DNA of 64,000 bases from Sphaerisporangium perillae. Lineage in GTDB: Bacteria; Actinomycetota; Actinomycetes; Streptosporangiales; Streptosporangiaceae. Where the stretch lies: contig NZ_JALLPO010000012.1 of the NCBI RefSeq assembly GCF_023276435.1, positions 1 through 64,000 of the forward strand, read 5' to 3'. The notes below the pieces were generated by a model. That model ran no database searches. It saw nothing but the letters and a program-made list of their open reading frames with translations, and was not told where the DNA came from. Positions 19,545-30,270 of this stretch are shown here, piece by piece. Position numbers and translations under genes: made by a program. Within the stretch, counting starts at the first letter, position 1. The number at the start of each line of letters is the position of its first letter.

Positions 19545-19609
19545 ACGGGTCCGGCGCACCCCGCCCGGTCCTCGGCGGCCTGATCAACCAGTACACCAAC
19601 GCCGCCTGA
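19545..19609 (+). pseudogene. C-terminal tip of an integrase-type transposase
   Basis: The plus strand reads APRPVLGGLINQYTNAA then TGA (19607-19609), matching the RPVLGGLINEYERAA-type end of IS481/IS3-like transposases. Only about 20 codons remain. The rest of the 19374-19749 gap holds nothing recognisable. Confidence 0.5.
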
Positions 19610-19749
19610 CAAGCAAAGAAAGCCCAGCTCAGACCCAGAATCCTATTTTCGAGCAGGACAAGTCGGCCTCGCACTGATCTGCCGTCTCGGCCGAACCGCA
19701 GTCGTGGTGATCGCCTTTCGGACGGACGCGTGACGAGCTTGCCAGCCAG

Positions 19750-20790
19750 TCATCCGGTCACACCTGCCGTCAACTCTTCGGAATAGCTGAACAGCGCGGG
19801 AAGACCGCCGGTGTGAACGAACACCACGCGGTCACCTTCCGGGACGTGACCGGCCCGGCAGTAGTCCAGCAAGCCGGCGAACCCCTTGCCCGAGTAGACG
19901 GGGTCCAGCAAGATCCCTTCAGCCGCGCCAAGGCGGTAGATCGCCTCGACGGCTGCCGCGGTGGGCACGCCATAGCGCTCACCGACGTAGTCCTGCGTCG
20001 TGGTGATCCGGTCCGCGGTGATCTGGGTTGTGACGCCGAGAAGTTCCGCGGCGCCCTGCGCGAGTTCGGCGATCTGCTCCGGGCTCAGGTACGCCTCGTG
20101 CTCGGCTGTCATCGGGCAGACGCCGACGAGCCGAGTCGGAAGTCCGAGTAGCTCGCAGCCGAGCTGCAGTCCGGCGAGGGTGCTTCCCTGCGTCGCCGAG
20201 AAGATCCAGTCCGGAACGGCGTCCGGCCGCGCGCGCACAATCTCCAGCAGCGCCTGCACGTAGGCCACGGTGCCGAGCGTCAGGCTCCGAGTGGCCCCCA
20301 TTCCGACGACGTAGGGCCTGCGGCCCTGCGCCCGCAGCTCCTCGGCCAGCTCGGCCTTGCGGGCCGAGGTGCTCTGGCCGTCGTCGATCGGGAGGATCGT
20401 CGCGCCCATCAGGTGGTCGATGAGGTAGTTGCCCTGCACCGGCGAGCTCTTCTCGTCCAGCTTGGGCACCAGGTAGACGTCGAGGCCGAGCCGTGCGCAG
20501 GCCGCCGCGAGCTGGCGCGAGTGATTCGACTGAGCGGCCGAGCCCTGGATGACGCAGTCCGCCCCTGCGGCAATCGCGTCGGCGAGCATGAACTCGTGCT
20601 GGCGGACCTTGTTGCCGCCGAACGCCAGCCCGGTGCAGTCGTCGCGTTTGATGCTGATCGTCCGGCCCAGCTCGCGGGAGAGGTTCGGGCAGTCGTCCAG
20701 CGGGGTCGGCAGGTGCGCCAGCGACACCCTGGGGATGGCGTCTATGCGCTCCTGGACCTCGTCGACCGTGTAGGTGCGGACGCGCGTCAT
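19750..20790 (-). CDS. PLP-dependent ACC deaminase / D-cysteine desulfhydrase-family enzyme
   Basis: A 346-aa fold-type II PLP enzyme. The Schiff-base Lys is in GLAFGGNKVRQHE, followed by QGSAAQSNHSRQLAAA (phosphate/substrate binding) and TQGSTLAGLQLG. Family members release ammonia from 1-aminocyclopropane-1-carboxylate, D-cysteine or related small amino acids via aminoacrylate-type intermediates. Known activities in the family do not allow a choice here. It is the last gene of the 13-gene operon. Its ATG overlaps the RidA stop (ATGA), and RidA would detoxify exactly the enamine/imine products such an enzyme makes. Confidence 0.85.
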   Translation of the reverse strand: MTRVRTYTVDEVQERIDAIPRVSLAHLPTPLDDCPNLSRELGRTISIKRDDCTGLAFGGNKVRQHEFMLADAIAAGADCVIQGSAAQSNHSRQLAAACARLGLDVYLVPKLDEKSSPVQGNYLIDHLMGATILPIDDGQSTSARKAELAEELRAQGRRPYVVGMGATRSLTLGTVAYVQALLEIVRARPDAVPDWIFSATQGSTLAGLQLGCELLGLPTRLVGVCPMTAEHEAYLSPEQIAELAQGAAELLGVTTQITADRITTTQDYVGERYGVPTAAAVEAIYRLGAAEGILLDPVYSGKGFAGLLDYCRAGHVPEGDRVVFVHTGGLPALFSYSEELTAGVTG

Positions 20791-21260
20791 GCCATCTCCT
20801 TGCCTTCTCCGGACACGATCGCTTCGACCTCCACCGCCGCGTTGCCAGGCAGCCAGGCGACGCCGACCGCCGAGCGCGCGTGGCGGCCGGCGTCGCCCAG
20901 CACGTCCACGAGCAGTTGGGATGCGGCGTCGACGACCTTGGGCTGCTCGACGAAACCGTCGGCGCTCGCGACGAATCCGGTAATCTTCAGGACGCGGGTG
21001 ACGTTCTCGAGCCCGAGTTCGGTGTCGATCGCCGCGAGGAGGTTCAACGCGGCGATGCGGGCCGCCTGCTGACCCTCGTCGACGGAGAGGTCCCCGAGCC
21101 GGCCCGGGTGCTGCACGGTGCCGGCGACGATCGGCGTCTTGCCGGAGAAGAACCAGAGATCGCCCGTCCGGGTCGCGGGCTCGTACTGGTAGCGCGGCGC
21201 GGGCAGCCGCGGCAGTTCCAGTCCGAGGTCGGCGAGCCGCTGCCTGATCTGTTCGTTCAC
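20787..21260 (-). CDS. RidA (YjgF/YER057c/UK114) family protein
   Basis: A 157-aa cytoplasmic protein of the RidA family, which hydrolyses reactive enamine/imine intermediates released by PLP enzymes. The central FFSGKTPIVAG, a helix EGQQAARIAALNLLAAI, and the C-terminal ARSAVGVAWLPGNAAVEVE with the conserved Arg are visible. I chose GTG 21260, which overlaps the upstream amidohydrolase stop (GTGA); the longer open frame upstream is antisense-like noise. Placed between a PLP lyase and an amidohydrolase, it supports imine chemistry in this pathway. Confidence 0.85.
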   Translation of the reverse strand: MNEQIRQRLADLGLELPRLPAPRYQYEPATRTGDLWFFSGKTPIVAGTVQHPGRLGDLSVDEGQQAARIAALNLLAAIDTELGLENVTRVLKITGFVASADGFVEQPKVVDAASQLLVDVLGDAGRHARSAVGVAWLPGNAAVEVEAIVSGEGKEMA

Positions 21261-22531
21261 GATGTCACCTCCAGGACGGCCACCCGGCCGCCATCTATTA
21301 CCACGGCGCCGTCGCGCCATACCTGGCGGATCGGTGCGATGCGCCGCGTCGCCTCGTTGGCGAGACCGTCGAGCACCACCAGATCCGCGGCCTTGCCCAC
21401 CTCGATGCTGCCGATCTGGCCGGCCAGCCCCAGCGACTCGGCCGAGCGCAGCGTCGACATCGCGATCGCCTCGCTGTACGACAAGCCGAGCGCCTCCATC
21501 GTGCACTCCACCGACCGGCCGAACTCGCGAAACGGCGTGAACCGGACGCCCGCATCGCTCGCGACGGACATGTGCACGCCGGCCGTGCGCATGGTGCGTG
21601 CGAAGGCGAAGTCGTCGTACAGATTGCCGGTCGCGGACATGGCGTGCGCCGCGCCCAGCTCCACCGCGTCCGCGGGATCGGCGTCGGGCAGCAGCACCCG
21701 GGCGATGCCGGCCATCGTCAACGTCGCCGACACCGGGAGCCGCGCCATCTCGTCCACCAGATCAAGGTCGAGGTCGGGCGCGCCCTTCTCATCGACCCAG
21801 ATGCAGTGCTCCAGGGTGTCCACCCCGGCGGCCACGGCGCGGCGGATGCTCTCGGTGTTCAGGGCGTGGGCGGCCACCCGCCGGCCTAGCCGGTGCGCCT
21901 CCTCCACCACGACCCGCATCTCGTGCGTCTGGAATTGCGGCTGCAGCTTGTTCGAGCCACGGGTCATGTTGCCGCCGCTGGCCATCACCTTGATGACGTC
22001 CACTCCGCGCGTGCAGAGCCGGCGGGTGGCCTTGCGGATCTCGTCGACGGAGTCGGCCGCGTTGCCGCACCAATGCAGGTGCCCGCCCGTCGTGGTGATC
22101 GGCGGGCCGGCGGCGAGGATCCGCGGTCCCGGCACCCGGCCGGCGTTGACCGCATCCCGTATTTCGAGGGTGACATAGTCGATGTCGCCGCAGTCGCGCA
22201 CGGTGGTCACGCCGCCGAGCAGGCACTCCGTCGCACTACGCGCGCCGATCAACGCCAGCGCCGCCGGGGTGGAGTTCTCGACGCCGGCGCGCGTGCGTTC
22301 GTGATCGAGGTCGCAGGTGAACAGCAGGTGCACGTGCGCATCGACGAAGCCGGGGACGACCGTCGCGGTCGAGTGGTCGACGAGGCGGCCGGGGCCGGCG
22401 TCCTTGGGCAACTCGGCCGCGGTGTGCACGCCCGCGATCACGCCGTCGACGACGTGCACCACCGCGTCACGACGCAGCGGTTCGCCCGTTCCGGTGACGA
22501 GGACGCCGCAGCGGATCCAGTGCTCGGTCAC
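21257..22531 (-). CDS. Amidohydrolase-superfamily metal-dependent hydrolase
   Basis: A 424-aa member of the amidohydrolase superfamily (imidazolonepropionase/dihydroorotase-like). The metal HxH is in FVDAHVHLLF, a likely carboxylated Lys in VIKVMASGGN, His ligands in VAAHALNTES and TLEHCIWVD, and the catalytic Asp in SVASDAGVRF. Such enzymes open cyclic amides or cleave amide bonds. GTG 22531 overlaps the stop of the cysteine hydrolase (GTGA). In this operon it probably performs one of the C-N cleavages of the imported substrate; the substrate is unknown. Confidence 0.86.
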   Translation of the reverse strand: MTEHWIRCGVLVTGTGEPLRRDAVVHVVDGVIAGVHTAAELPKDAGPGRLVDHSTATVVPGFVDAHVHLLFTCDLDHERTRAGVENSTPAALALIGARSATECLLGGVTTVRDCGDIDYVTLEIRDAVNAGRVPGPRILAAGPPITTTGGHLHWCGNAADSVDEIRKATRRLCTRGVDVIKVMASGGNMTRGSNKLQPQFQTHEMRVVVEEAHRLGRRVAAHALNTESIRRAVAAGVDTLEHCIWVDEKGAPDLDLDLVDEMARLPVSATLTMAGIARVLLPDADPADAVELGAAHAMSATGNLYDDFAFARTMRTAGVHMSVASDAGVRFTPFREFGRSVECTMEALGLSYSEAIAMSTLRSAESLGLAGQIGSIEVGKAADLVVLDGLANEATRRIAPIRQVWRDGAVVIDGGRVAVLEVTS

Positions 22532-23301
22532 GCCGACGTCCCCGTCGTGTGCGCGTCGCAGGCCGCGACCCACTGCTCGCTCGTCGCGGTGTAGCCGACG
22601 TTGGTCTCGATGAACCGCACCGCGTTGGCGTCGGCCCACTTTCCGTCGCCGGTCTCGGCGTCGTCGCCGTTGGCCAGCGGCGAGGTGCCGATCGCGTCCC
22701 GCAGCGCGATCACCCGGTAGTTGCGGTACATCGCGTCGATCACCGTCGTGTGCAGGCAGATCCGGCTGTCGAAGCCGACGGTGACCAGGTTGTAGATGTC
22801 CAGGCTACGCAGCAGCGAGTCCAGTTGGGTCTCGAAGAAGCCGCTGTAGAGCTGCTTCTTCACGAGGTACTCCCCTGGCCGAGGCGCGACCACGTCGGAG
22901 TAGGCCAAGATGTCGTTCGGCTCCTGCCAGCTCTGCAGGACGTCGATGTTGTGCACGCGCAGCGACATGTTGCGCCATTCGCTGCGCTCGTTCAGCGTCG
23001 GCGACAGGTGGTTGGAGAGGTAGACAATCGGTATGCCGGCTCGGACGGCCGCCTGCTTGGCCGGGACGATGTGGTCGACGACGATCCCGCGGCTGGCCTT
23101 GGCCTGGTCGGCGTACAACGCGGGCAGGTCCGGCGACGGCGCCGGCTCATCGCGGTCGAAGCCGAGACCGTTCACGTCGACGAGCAGGAAGGCGGTCCGG
23201 CGCGGGTCGAGGTCTAGCGTCTCCTCCGTGTGGCCGAGCGGCGCCTCGACCGGGAAGGTGCGGTAGTAGCGCGCGGCCAGTTGGAGCGGGGCAGTTGTCA
23301 C
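22528..23301 (-). CDS. Cysteine hydrolase, isochorismatase superfamily
   Basis: A 257-aa isochorismatase-fold amidase, longer than the average nicotinamidase and similar in length to RutB-like ureidoacrylate amidohydrolases. The triad is intact: Asp in FLLVDVNGLGFD, Lys in LVKKQLYSGFFET, and nucleophile Cys in DSRICLHTTVIDAM. This contrasts with the Cys-less homologue at 2265-2753. GTG 23301 overlaps the preceding gene's stop. Probably deaminates or decarbamoylates an amide intermediate. Confidence 0.85.
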   Translation of the reverse strand: MTTAPLQLAARYYRTFPVEAPLGHTEETLDLDPRRTAFLLVDVNGLGFDRDEPAPSPDLPALYADQAKASRGIVVDHIVPAKQAAVRAGIPIVYLSNHLSPTLNERSEWRNMSLRVHNIDVLQSWQEPNDILAYSDVVAPRPGEYLVKKQLYSGFFETQLDSLLRSLDIYNLVTVGFDSRICLHTTVIDAMYRNYRVIALRDAIGTSPLANGDDAETGDGKWADANAVRFIETNVGYTATSEQWVAACDAHTTGTSA

Positions 23302-24152
23302 GGTTTCGACCCTTCGGTGAGTGCTGGCAGTCGGTAAATTGCGGCGGCGGTGCCGGACAGGATCTGGATACGGTCGGCGCTGCCGAGCTCGCACGCGTCG
23401 AGGACGGTGCGTGCCTGCGCGTACCCGTTCACGTCGGTCGTGTACGGGAAGTCCGAACCCCACATCAGGCGTCGCGCGCCGAACTCGGCCAGGACGGTGC
23501 GCACCCACGGCCACACGTCCTCGTGCGGGTAGGCGCGAGTCGACATCTCCGGCAGCGCGGAGAGCTTGATGTGGACATTGTCGAAGCGGGCGAGCCGCAG
23601 CAGATCGTCGGAGACCGTCCCCGGACGCTGCGGGTCAAGGTCGGGGCGGGCGAGATGGTCGATGACGATCGTCAGGTCGGGATGCGCAGCGACCCACCGG
23701 TCCACCACTGGCAGGACGGCCGGAGGGATCAAAAGGTTCGCGCTCAGCTCCAGAGAGGCGGCCGCCTTGTACAGCGGCTCGGCCGCCGCGTCGAACCAAC
23801 TCAGGTCCGGCGCGATCAGCGGAGCGAGCCGGAACCCCCGGATCGGCGCGCGCTGCACCAGCTCGCGGAGCCGGTCCACGAAACGCGGATCCACCGGGTC
23901 GGCCAAGGCGATGCCGACGAACCGGTCCGGTTGCGCCTCGAGGCAGCGCAGCAGCTGCGAGTGGTCGAATCCGTAGAGGCTCGGCTGGATGAGAACGGCC
24001 TGGGCGACCCCGGTCGCGTCCATCGCTTCCAGCAGCTGCTCGACTGGCGCCGTGAACGTCGGCGCGCTTGGGAACCGCGAGCTGCGCGGCACGCCGCTGC
24101 CGGCGGCGGCGGTGACGTGGGTGTGCGCGTCGATGATGGACGAGCCGGTCAC
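23298..24152 (-). CDS. Amidohydrolase 2-family (TIM-barrel) hydrolase
   Basis: A 284-aa TIM-barrel hydrolase of the amidohydrolase-2/lactonase group. It begins with SIIDAHTHVTAA (HxH), continues with VLIQPSLYGFDHSQL and LTIVIDHLARPD, and ends with MWGSDFPYTTDVNGY, carrying the metal/catalytic Asp. Members include 2-pyrone-4,6-dicarboxylate and sugar-lactone hydrolases. GTG 24152 overlaps the aminotransferase stop. A lactone- or lactam-opening step is plausible. Confidence 0.83.
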   Translation of the reverse strand: MTGSSIIDAHTHVTAAAGSGVPRSSRFPSAPTFTAPVEQLLEAMDATGVAQAVLIQPSLYGFDHSQLLRCLEAQPDRFVGIALADPVDPRFVDRLRELVQRAPIRGFRLAPLIAPDLSWFDAAAEPLYKAAASLELSANLLIPPAVLPVVDRWVAAHPDLTIVIDHLARPDLDPQRPGTVSDDLLRLARFDNVHIKLSALPEMSTRAYPHEDVWPWVRTVLAEFGARRLMWGSDFPYTTDVNGYAQARTVLDACELGSADRIQILSGTAAAIYRLPALTEGSKP

Positions 24153-25306
24153 TGTTGCACCTCATTCAGGACGGGCGCCAAGTGGCGCAGGAACTCCTGC
24201 ACGTCGGCGACGGTGTTGTAGATGTGCGGCGAGATGCGAACCCGGCCGTCGCGCCCCCACACACTGACACCGTGCTCGCCGAGACGGCGAGTGATCTCCG
24301 CCTCCCGCGAGGTGGCGAAGGAGACGATCGACCCGCGACGCCCGGGCTCGCGCGGCGTCAGCGGCGCCACCCCGAGGTCGGCCAGCCCTTGCATCGCCAC
24401 CGCCACCAGTTCGGCGTTATGTGACGCGATGGCCTCGACCCCGATGGACAGCACGAACTCCAGAGCGTTCTCCAGCACGTGCAGACCGAGGTAGTTGGGC
24501 ATGCCTTCCTCGAACCGGCGCGCGTCCGGGTACAGCTCGAAGCGTTCCAGCCGGTCGGCCGCGAACAGGTCGGTGACGCCCCGGTACGCGACGTACGGCG
24601 GGGCGAGTCGGTCGAGGGCGTCCGGGTTGACATAGAAGATCGCCAGGCCGTGCGCTCCGAGCAGCCACTTGTACGTCCCGGCGCAGAGGAAGTCTGCGAC
24701 ACCGGCGTCGAACGGAACCGCGCCCGCGGCTTGCACGGCGTCGACGAAAAGCAGCGCGCCGCGCTCGTGGGCTGCGGCGGCGAGCGCGGGGAGGTCTACC
24801 AGGAAGCCGTTCTCGTAGCTGACCAGGCTGGCGACGACGAGCCGCGTACGCTCGTCCATCTGGGCGGCGTAGGTCTCGGTGGGCACGAGGCCGTCCTCCC
24901 CGGTCACCACCCGCCGCTCGACGCCGAGCTCCGCCAGGTGCACGGCCGCGAACGCGGTGCTCGGGAACTCCGACTGGGCGAAGACGATGTTGTCGCCCGG
25001 CATCCAGCGGATCGTCTTGATAACCGCGTCGAGACCGCGGGAGGTGCTGGCGAGGAAGGCAACCTGCCGGCCGTCCACCGAGAGCAACTCGCCGGCCAGC
25101 GCGCGGCAGTGGGCCTCGACCTCGGCGCAGGCGTCCCGGCCGCGCGCGCCGAGGTTCTTGCGCGCGGCGTAGTCGTTCATCGCGCGTACGTGCGAGCCGA
25201 GGAACAGGCTCTCCGCCGCGCTGTTGAGGTAGACGCCGGAACCGGTCCCGGGGAACTGGTGACGAACCCGCGTGGCGAGGTCCGGCGATTGGGTCGGTGC
25301 GGTCAT
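24149..25306 (-). CDS. Class V aminotransferase-family PLP enzyme
   Basis: A 385-aa fold-type I PLP enzyme of the aminotransferase V/NifS/isopenicillin-N-epimerase group. YLNSAAESLFLG is the typical start, LLFVDAVQAAGAVP carries the cofactor Asp, and the Schiff-base Lys is in LCAGTYKWLLGAHG. RISPHIYNT near the C-terminus is characteristic. Activities range from desulfuration to transamination and epimerisation. ATG 25306 overlaps the Gfo/Idh stop (ATGA), fixing the start. Probably acts on the amine carried by the imported substrate. Confidence 0.86.
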   Translation of the reverse strand: MTAPTQSPDLATRVRHQFPGTGSGVYLNSAAESLFLGSHVRAMNDYAARKNLGARGRDACAEVEAHCRALAGELLSVDGRQVAFLASTSRGLDAVIKTIRWMPGDNIVFAQSEFPSTAFAAVHLAELGVERRVVTGEDGLVPTETYAAQMDERTRLVVASLVSYENGFLVDLPALAAAAHERGALLFVDAVQAAGAVPFDAGVADFLCAGTYKWLLGAHGLAIFYVNPDALDRLAPPYVAYRGVTDLFAADRLERFELYPDARRFEEGMPNYLGLHVLENALEFVLSIGVEAIASHNAELVAVAMQGLADLGVAPLTPREPGRRGSIVSFATSREAEITRRLGEHGVSVWGRDGRVRISPHIYNTVADVQEFLRHLAPVLNEVQQ

Positions 25307-26243
25307 GCGGTGAAGCCCTCCTGACGGATCTGGTCGTCGATCTGCTGGATCACGCGATAGGTCGGCAGCACGTCGGAGAACGACGGCCAGGAGCCGGACC
25401 GGTCGGCGATCGCACGCAGGAACGTCTGGGCCTGCGCGAACACCGCGTCCCCGAGCAGGTCGTTGGGATCGGACGCCGCCGCGGGCGAGGGTTGCCAGCC
25501 GCTGATCCGTACGGTCTCCGAACGGCCGAAGACCGACACCTCGCTCACCGGGCGCATCGCGTTGTAGGACATGGCGATCGTCGCGAGGCGGCCGGTGCGG
25601 GTCCGCAGTCCGACCGCGAGGTCCAGCGGGCGTCCGGTCTCCGGGTCCGCCGGACCGGCCAGGGCCCGGACCGACTCGATGGTGTCGTCGAGCAGCCGCA
25701 AGCTGGTGTCCACCGCGTGGGTCGTGTGGTGCCAGACGATGTCGTCGACCCAGGTGCGCCGCTCTCCCGTCCAGCCGACGTTCGAGCGGCGGTAGATCGC
25801 CGAGGTGGTCGAGATGCTGAACGGTTCGAAGTCGCCGGCGACGACCCTCGCGCGTAGTTCCGACACCACAGGGAAATGGCGCTGGGTGTGGCACGCCATC
25901 GCGATCAGATCGCCCGCCGCTTCGGCGGCGGCGGTGACCTCGGCCAGGGACAGCCCGATAGGTACCTCGCAGAGCACATGCTTCCCGCCGGACAGCGCGG
26001 CGAGAGCCTGCCGGGCGTGCTCGCCGCTGGGCGAGGCGATGACCACCGCGTCGACGTCTTCGGCGTCCACGATGCCGGCGACCGAGTCCGTCGCGCGGCC
26101 CACCGCGTGCTCCTCGGCGAACTTTCCCGCCGCCTCGGCGTCCGGGCCCATGACCGCCGCGAGGGTGCAGCCCGCTCGCCGGAACGCGCGCGCGTGCTCT
26201 ACCGCGATGGCGCCATGCCCGAGAAACCCGATCCGTGGCAGAG

Positions 26244-26247
<4 letters not shown>
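25303..26247 (-). CDS. Gfo/Idh/MocA-family oxidoreductase
   Basis: A 314-aa NAD(P)-dependent oxidoreductase: Rossmann start RIGFLGHGAIAVEHARAF, VDAVVIASPSGEHARQAL, and the catalytic-type block KHVLCEVPIGLSLAEV, where family members have an EKP motif and this one has E-V-P, lacking the Lys. DDIVWHHTTHAVD follows. Family members oxidise sugars, inositols or amino-sugars. The EKP change to EVP may alter activity. ATG 26247 overlaps the ABC ATPase stop. Presumed to oxidise or reduce an intermediate of the operon's substrate. Confidence 0.84.
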
Positions 26248-27279
<1,032 letters not shown>

Positions 27280-27287
<8 letters not shown>

Positions 27288-28335
27288 CGACACGCACCGA
27301 ACCCCTTCCGGTCCCTACCGCGTCCTCGCCCGGAAAGTGACAGGCGATAGCGTGCGCGCCCACATCGCGCAATGCGGGTTCCTCCGCCTCGCAGATGGCG
27401 GGATCGCCGAGCGCGGCGCGGCGCGGGCAGCGCGGGTTGAACCGGCACCCGCTGGGCCACTCGTTCGGCTGCGGAGTCTGGCCGGGAAGCGCCTGGAGCA
27501 CCGGCGGCGGCGCGCCTCGCAGCGGCAGCAGCGCCGCCAGCAGCGCGACGGTGTACGGATGGCGCGGCGAGGTGAAGATCTGCCGGACCGGCCCGCTCTC
27601 CACCACTCTCCCCGCGTACATCACCATCACCCGGTCGCAGGTCTCGGCGACGACGCCGAGGTCGTGGGTGATGAGCAGCACGCTCGTTCCCTGCGTCCGG
27701 CAGGCGCTGGTCAGCAACTGCAGCACCTGCGCCTGCACGGTCACGTCCAGCGCGGTCGTCGGCTCGTCGGCGATGATCAGCCGCGGTCCGAGCAGCAGGC
27801 TCTGGGCGATCGAGACCCGCTGCTGCATGCCGCCGCTGAGCTGGTGGGGGTAGGAGTGCAGGCTGTGCGCCGGCCGCGGGAAGCCCACCGAGGCCAGCAC
27901 GTCCCGCGCCCGCACCAGCCGGTCGGCCCGGCCGGCCTGTCCGTGGTCGCGGAGCACCTCGGTCAGCTGTTCCCCGACGCGCGTCACGGGGTTCATCACG
28001 GCCAGCGCGTTCTGGACGACAAGCGAGATGTCCCGGCCTCGTATCCGGCGCAGCTCCTTCTCCGGGAGCGGAACGAGGTCGCGGCCGTCGAAGATGACCT
28101 CTCCGCCGACGATCTCGCCGGGTGCTTCGATGAGCCGCAGCAGCGACATGCCGAGGGTGCTCTTGCCGCATCCCGACTCGCCCACCAGCCCCACGATCTC
28201 GCCGCGGCCGATCGACAGCGAGACGTCGTCCACCGCTCGCACGGTCGTGTCGCCGGTACGGAAGTGCACGGAGAGGTTGCGCACCGTGAGCAGCGCCTCG
28301 GGCGTCTCGCGTTTCGTGGTGGTCGCCCCTGTCAT
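27280..28335 (-). CDS. Oligopeptide/dipeptide-type ABC transporter ATPase (DppD/OppD-like)
   Basis: A 351-aa ATPase with Walker A GESGCGKST, Q-loop LVVQNALAVMNP, signature LSGGMQQR, Walker B LIIADEPTTALD and the C-terminal RHPYTVALL plus CRFNPRCPRR. It energises the two permeases encoded next to it. ATG 28335 overlaps the DppC-like stop by the usual ATGA. Together with its partner it forms the nucleotide-binding pair of the importer. Confidence 0.9.
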
Positions 28336-29246
28336 TTCGCACCGCCCTTTCGGTAGCTGTGTCGCCGGGTCCACGCCCTCGGGTCGAGCACGTCCCGAAG
28401 CCCGTCACCGAGGATGTTCACGCCGAGCACCGCGACGACGACGAAGGCGCCCGCGCCGATCGGCAGCCATGGCGCGTCGTACATGTACTGGCGGCCCTCG
28501 ATGAGCAACGAACCCCATGACGGCGCGGGCGGCTGCACACCCAGACCGAGAAAGCCCAGGCTCGCCTCGTCGAGGATCCCCCAGGCGAGCGAGGTGGTGA
28601 CCTGCACGACCATGATCGGCAGCACGGGTGGCAGCAGGTCCTTGACCACGACGACGATCGCCGGGAGTCCGAGCCCGCGGGAGGCCTCGACGTAGGTCTG
28701 GTCTCGTGCCGCCACCACAACGCCGCGGAAGACCCGCGAGAACTGCGGCGTGTACGCCACCGCCAGCGCCACCGTCACCGACGTGGCCGACGCGCCCAGC
28801 ATCGCGACGATGCCCAGCGCGACGACCAGCGCGGGAACCGCGAGCATCGCGTCGATGACCCGGCTGAGCACGATGTCGATGACGCCGCGCATGTAACCGG
28901 TGAGAAAGCCGATGACCGTACCGATCGCCGCCGCGATCCCGACCGCGCACGCAGAGATGATCAGCGAGGTCTGTGCGCCGACCATGGCGCGGCTGAGGAT
29001 GTCGCGGCCGAGTTCGTCGGTGCCGATCAGGTGAAGCCACTGTGGCGCGGCGAAGCGCGCCTGCAGGTTCGTCGCGTCCGCCGGGTACGGCGTCCACACC
29101 AACCCCACCACGGCGACGGCGACCACGATGAACAGGAGGGTGCCGCCGAACACGACCCGTCCGTTGAGCAGGCCGCGAGAGCGGAGCGTGCCGCGCCGCC
29201 TCTGGGCCGTGACCGGCGTGGCGGCCGACGCCGCGGGCGCGGTCAC
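28332..29246 (-). CDS. Peptide-type ABC transporter permease (DppC/OppC-like)
   Basis: A 304-aa inner-membrane permease: first TM after about residue 30 (GGTLLFIVVAVAVVGLVW), the OppC periplasmic signature GTDELGRDILSR, then four or five further TM segments. The EAA loop appears as EASRGLGLPAIVVVVKDLLP. GTG 29246 overlaps the DppB-like stop. Confidence 0.9.
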   Translation of the reverse strand: MTAPAASAATPVTAQRRRGTLRSRGLLNGRVVFGGTLLFIVVAVAVVGLVWTPYPADATNLQARFAAPQWLHLIGTDELGRDILSRAMVGAQTSLIISACAVGIAAAIGTVIGFLTGYMRGVIDIVLSRVIDAMLAVPALVVALGIVAMLGASATSVTVALAVAYTPQFSRVFRGVVVAARDQTYVEASRGLGLPAIVVVVKDLLPPVLPIMVVQVTTSLAWGILDEASLGFLGLGVQPPAPSWGSLLIEGRQYMYDAPWLPIGAGAFVVVAVLGVNILGDGLRDVLDPRAWTRRHSYRKGGAK

Positions 29247-30187
29247 AGCCGGATCCTCGGGTCGAGGGCGGCGTGCGCCAGTTCCGCCGCGAGGTTGAGC
29301 ACGACGTAGAGCACCGCGATGACCAAGATGACCGCCTGCACCATGTAGTAGTCGCGTTGGACGGCGCCTTCGATGAGCAGCCGGCTCAGGCCCGGCCAGT
29401 TGAACAGTTGTTCCACGACCACCTGGCCACCGATCAGCGCTCCGAGCTGCAGGCCTATGACCACGATGGTCGACGGCACCGCGTTGCGCGCCGCGTAACG
29501 CAGCAGCATCGTGCGTCCACGCAGGCCCTTGGCGCGCGCGTGCCGCAGGAACGGCTCGTGCTGCACTTCGACCGTCGCCGCCCGGGTCATCCGCGCGAGG
29601 TAGGGCGCGAGGCCGAGCCCCATCGCGAAGCCGGGCATCAAGCTGTCCTTGATGCTCTGCACCGGATCAACGGCGAGCGGGACGTAACCTCCCGCGGGCA
29701 GCCACCGCAGGTGCACGGCGAACACCAGGATCAGGATCGTGCCGATCCAGAACACGGGGGTCGACAGGCCGACCAGTGTGATGCCGGACAGCATCCGGTC
29801 GGCCCAGGTGTCCTTGAACGCGCCCGCGAGGAAGCCGCCCAGCCAGCCCAGGGCCACCGTGAAGATCAGTCCCGTCACGGTGAGCTGCAGCGTCGCCGGT
29901 ATGCGGTCCATCAGCACCGGCGTGATCGGCTGGCGTGTGATGAAGGAGATACCGAGGTCACCGTGGGCGAACAGGTTCGACAGCCAGTGCCAGTACTGGC
30001 TGGGAAGGGACTGATCCAGGCCCAGTTCGTGGCGTAGCTGCGCGACGAGCGCAGGAGTTCCACCCGGGCCGAGCATGCCGGCCACCGGGTCGCCAGGAAT
30101 GATCTGGATGTAGACGAACGTCAGGATGGACAACAAGAACAGCAGCGGCACCGCAAGGCAAAGCCGGTAAAGCGCGTACTTGAGCAA
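29243..30187 (-). CDS. Peptide-type ABC transporter permease (DppB/OppB-like)
   Basis: A 314-aa six-TM permease with the classic N-terminus LLKYALYRLCLAVPLLF, IIPGDPVAGMLG, the LGLDQSLPSQYWHWL block and the EAA-type loop HARAKGLRGRTMLLRYAARN. The start must be TTG 30187, because an in-frame TGA lies immediately upstream and the N-terminus aligns with the family. The 83-bp gap to the binding-protein gene contains no obvious terminator. Confidence 0.88.
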   Translation of the reverse strand: MLKYALYRLCLAVPLLFLLSILTFVYIQIIPGDPVAGMLGPGGTPALVAQLRHELGLDQSLPSQYWHWLSNLFAHGDLGISFITRQPITPVLMDRIPATLQLTVTGLIFTVALGWLGGFLAGAFKDTWADRMLSGITLVGLSTPVFWIGTILILVFAVHLRWLPAGGYVPLAVDPVQSIKDSLMPGFAMGLGLAPYLARMTRAATVEVQHEPFLRHARAKGLRGRTMLLRYAARNAVPSTIVVIGLQLGALIGGQVVVEQLFNWPGLSRLLIEGAVQRDYYMVQAVILVIAVLYVVLNLAAELAHAALDPRIRL

Positions 30188-30270
30188 TCAGATCACCGGA
30201 GTCGTTTCGCTAGCCATGAGCGGCACCGGGTGGCCGGACAGCGTTCCCGCCGACCACCCGGGCCCGCTTC

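Noticed and set aside
15780-19559. 1259-codon minus-strand open frame antisense to the ThuA-GSDH gene
   Set aside because: Composition is Gly/Arg/Val-rich without any family motif; it mirrors the strong third-position G/C bias of the real gene on the other strand.
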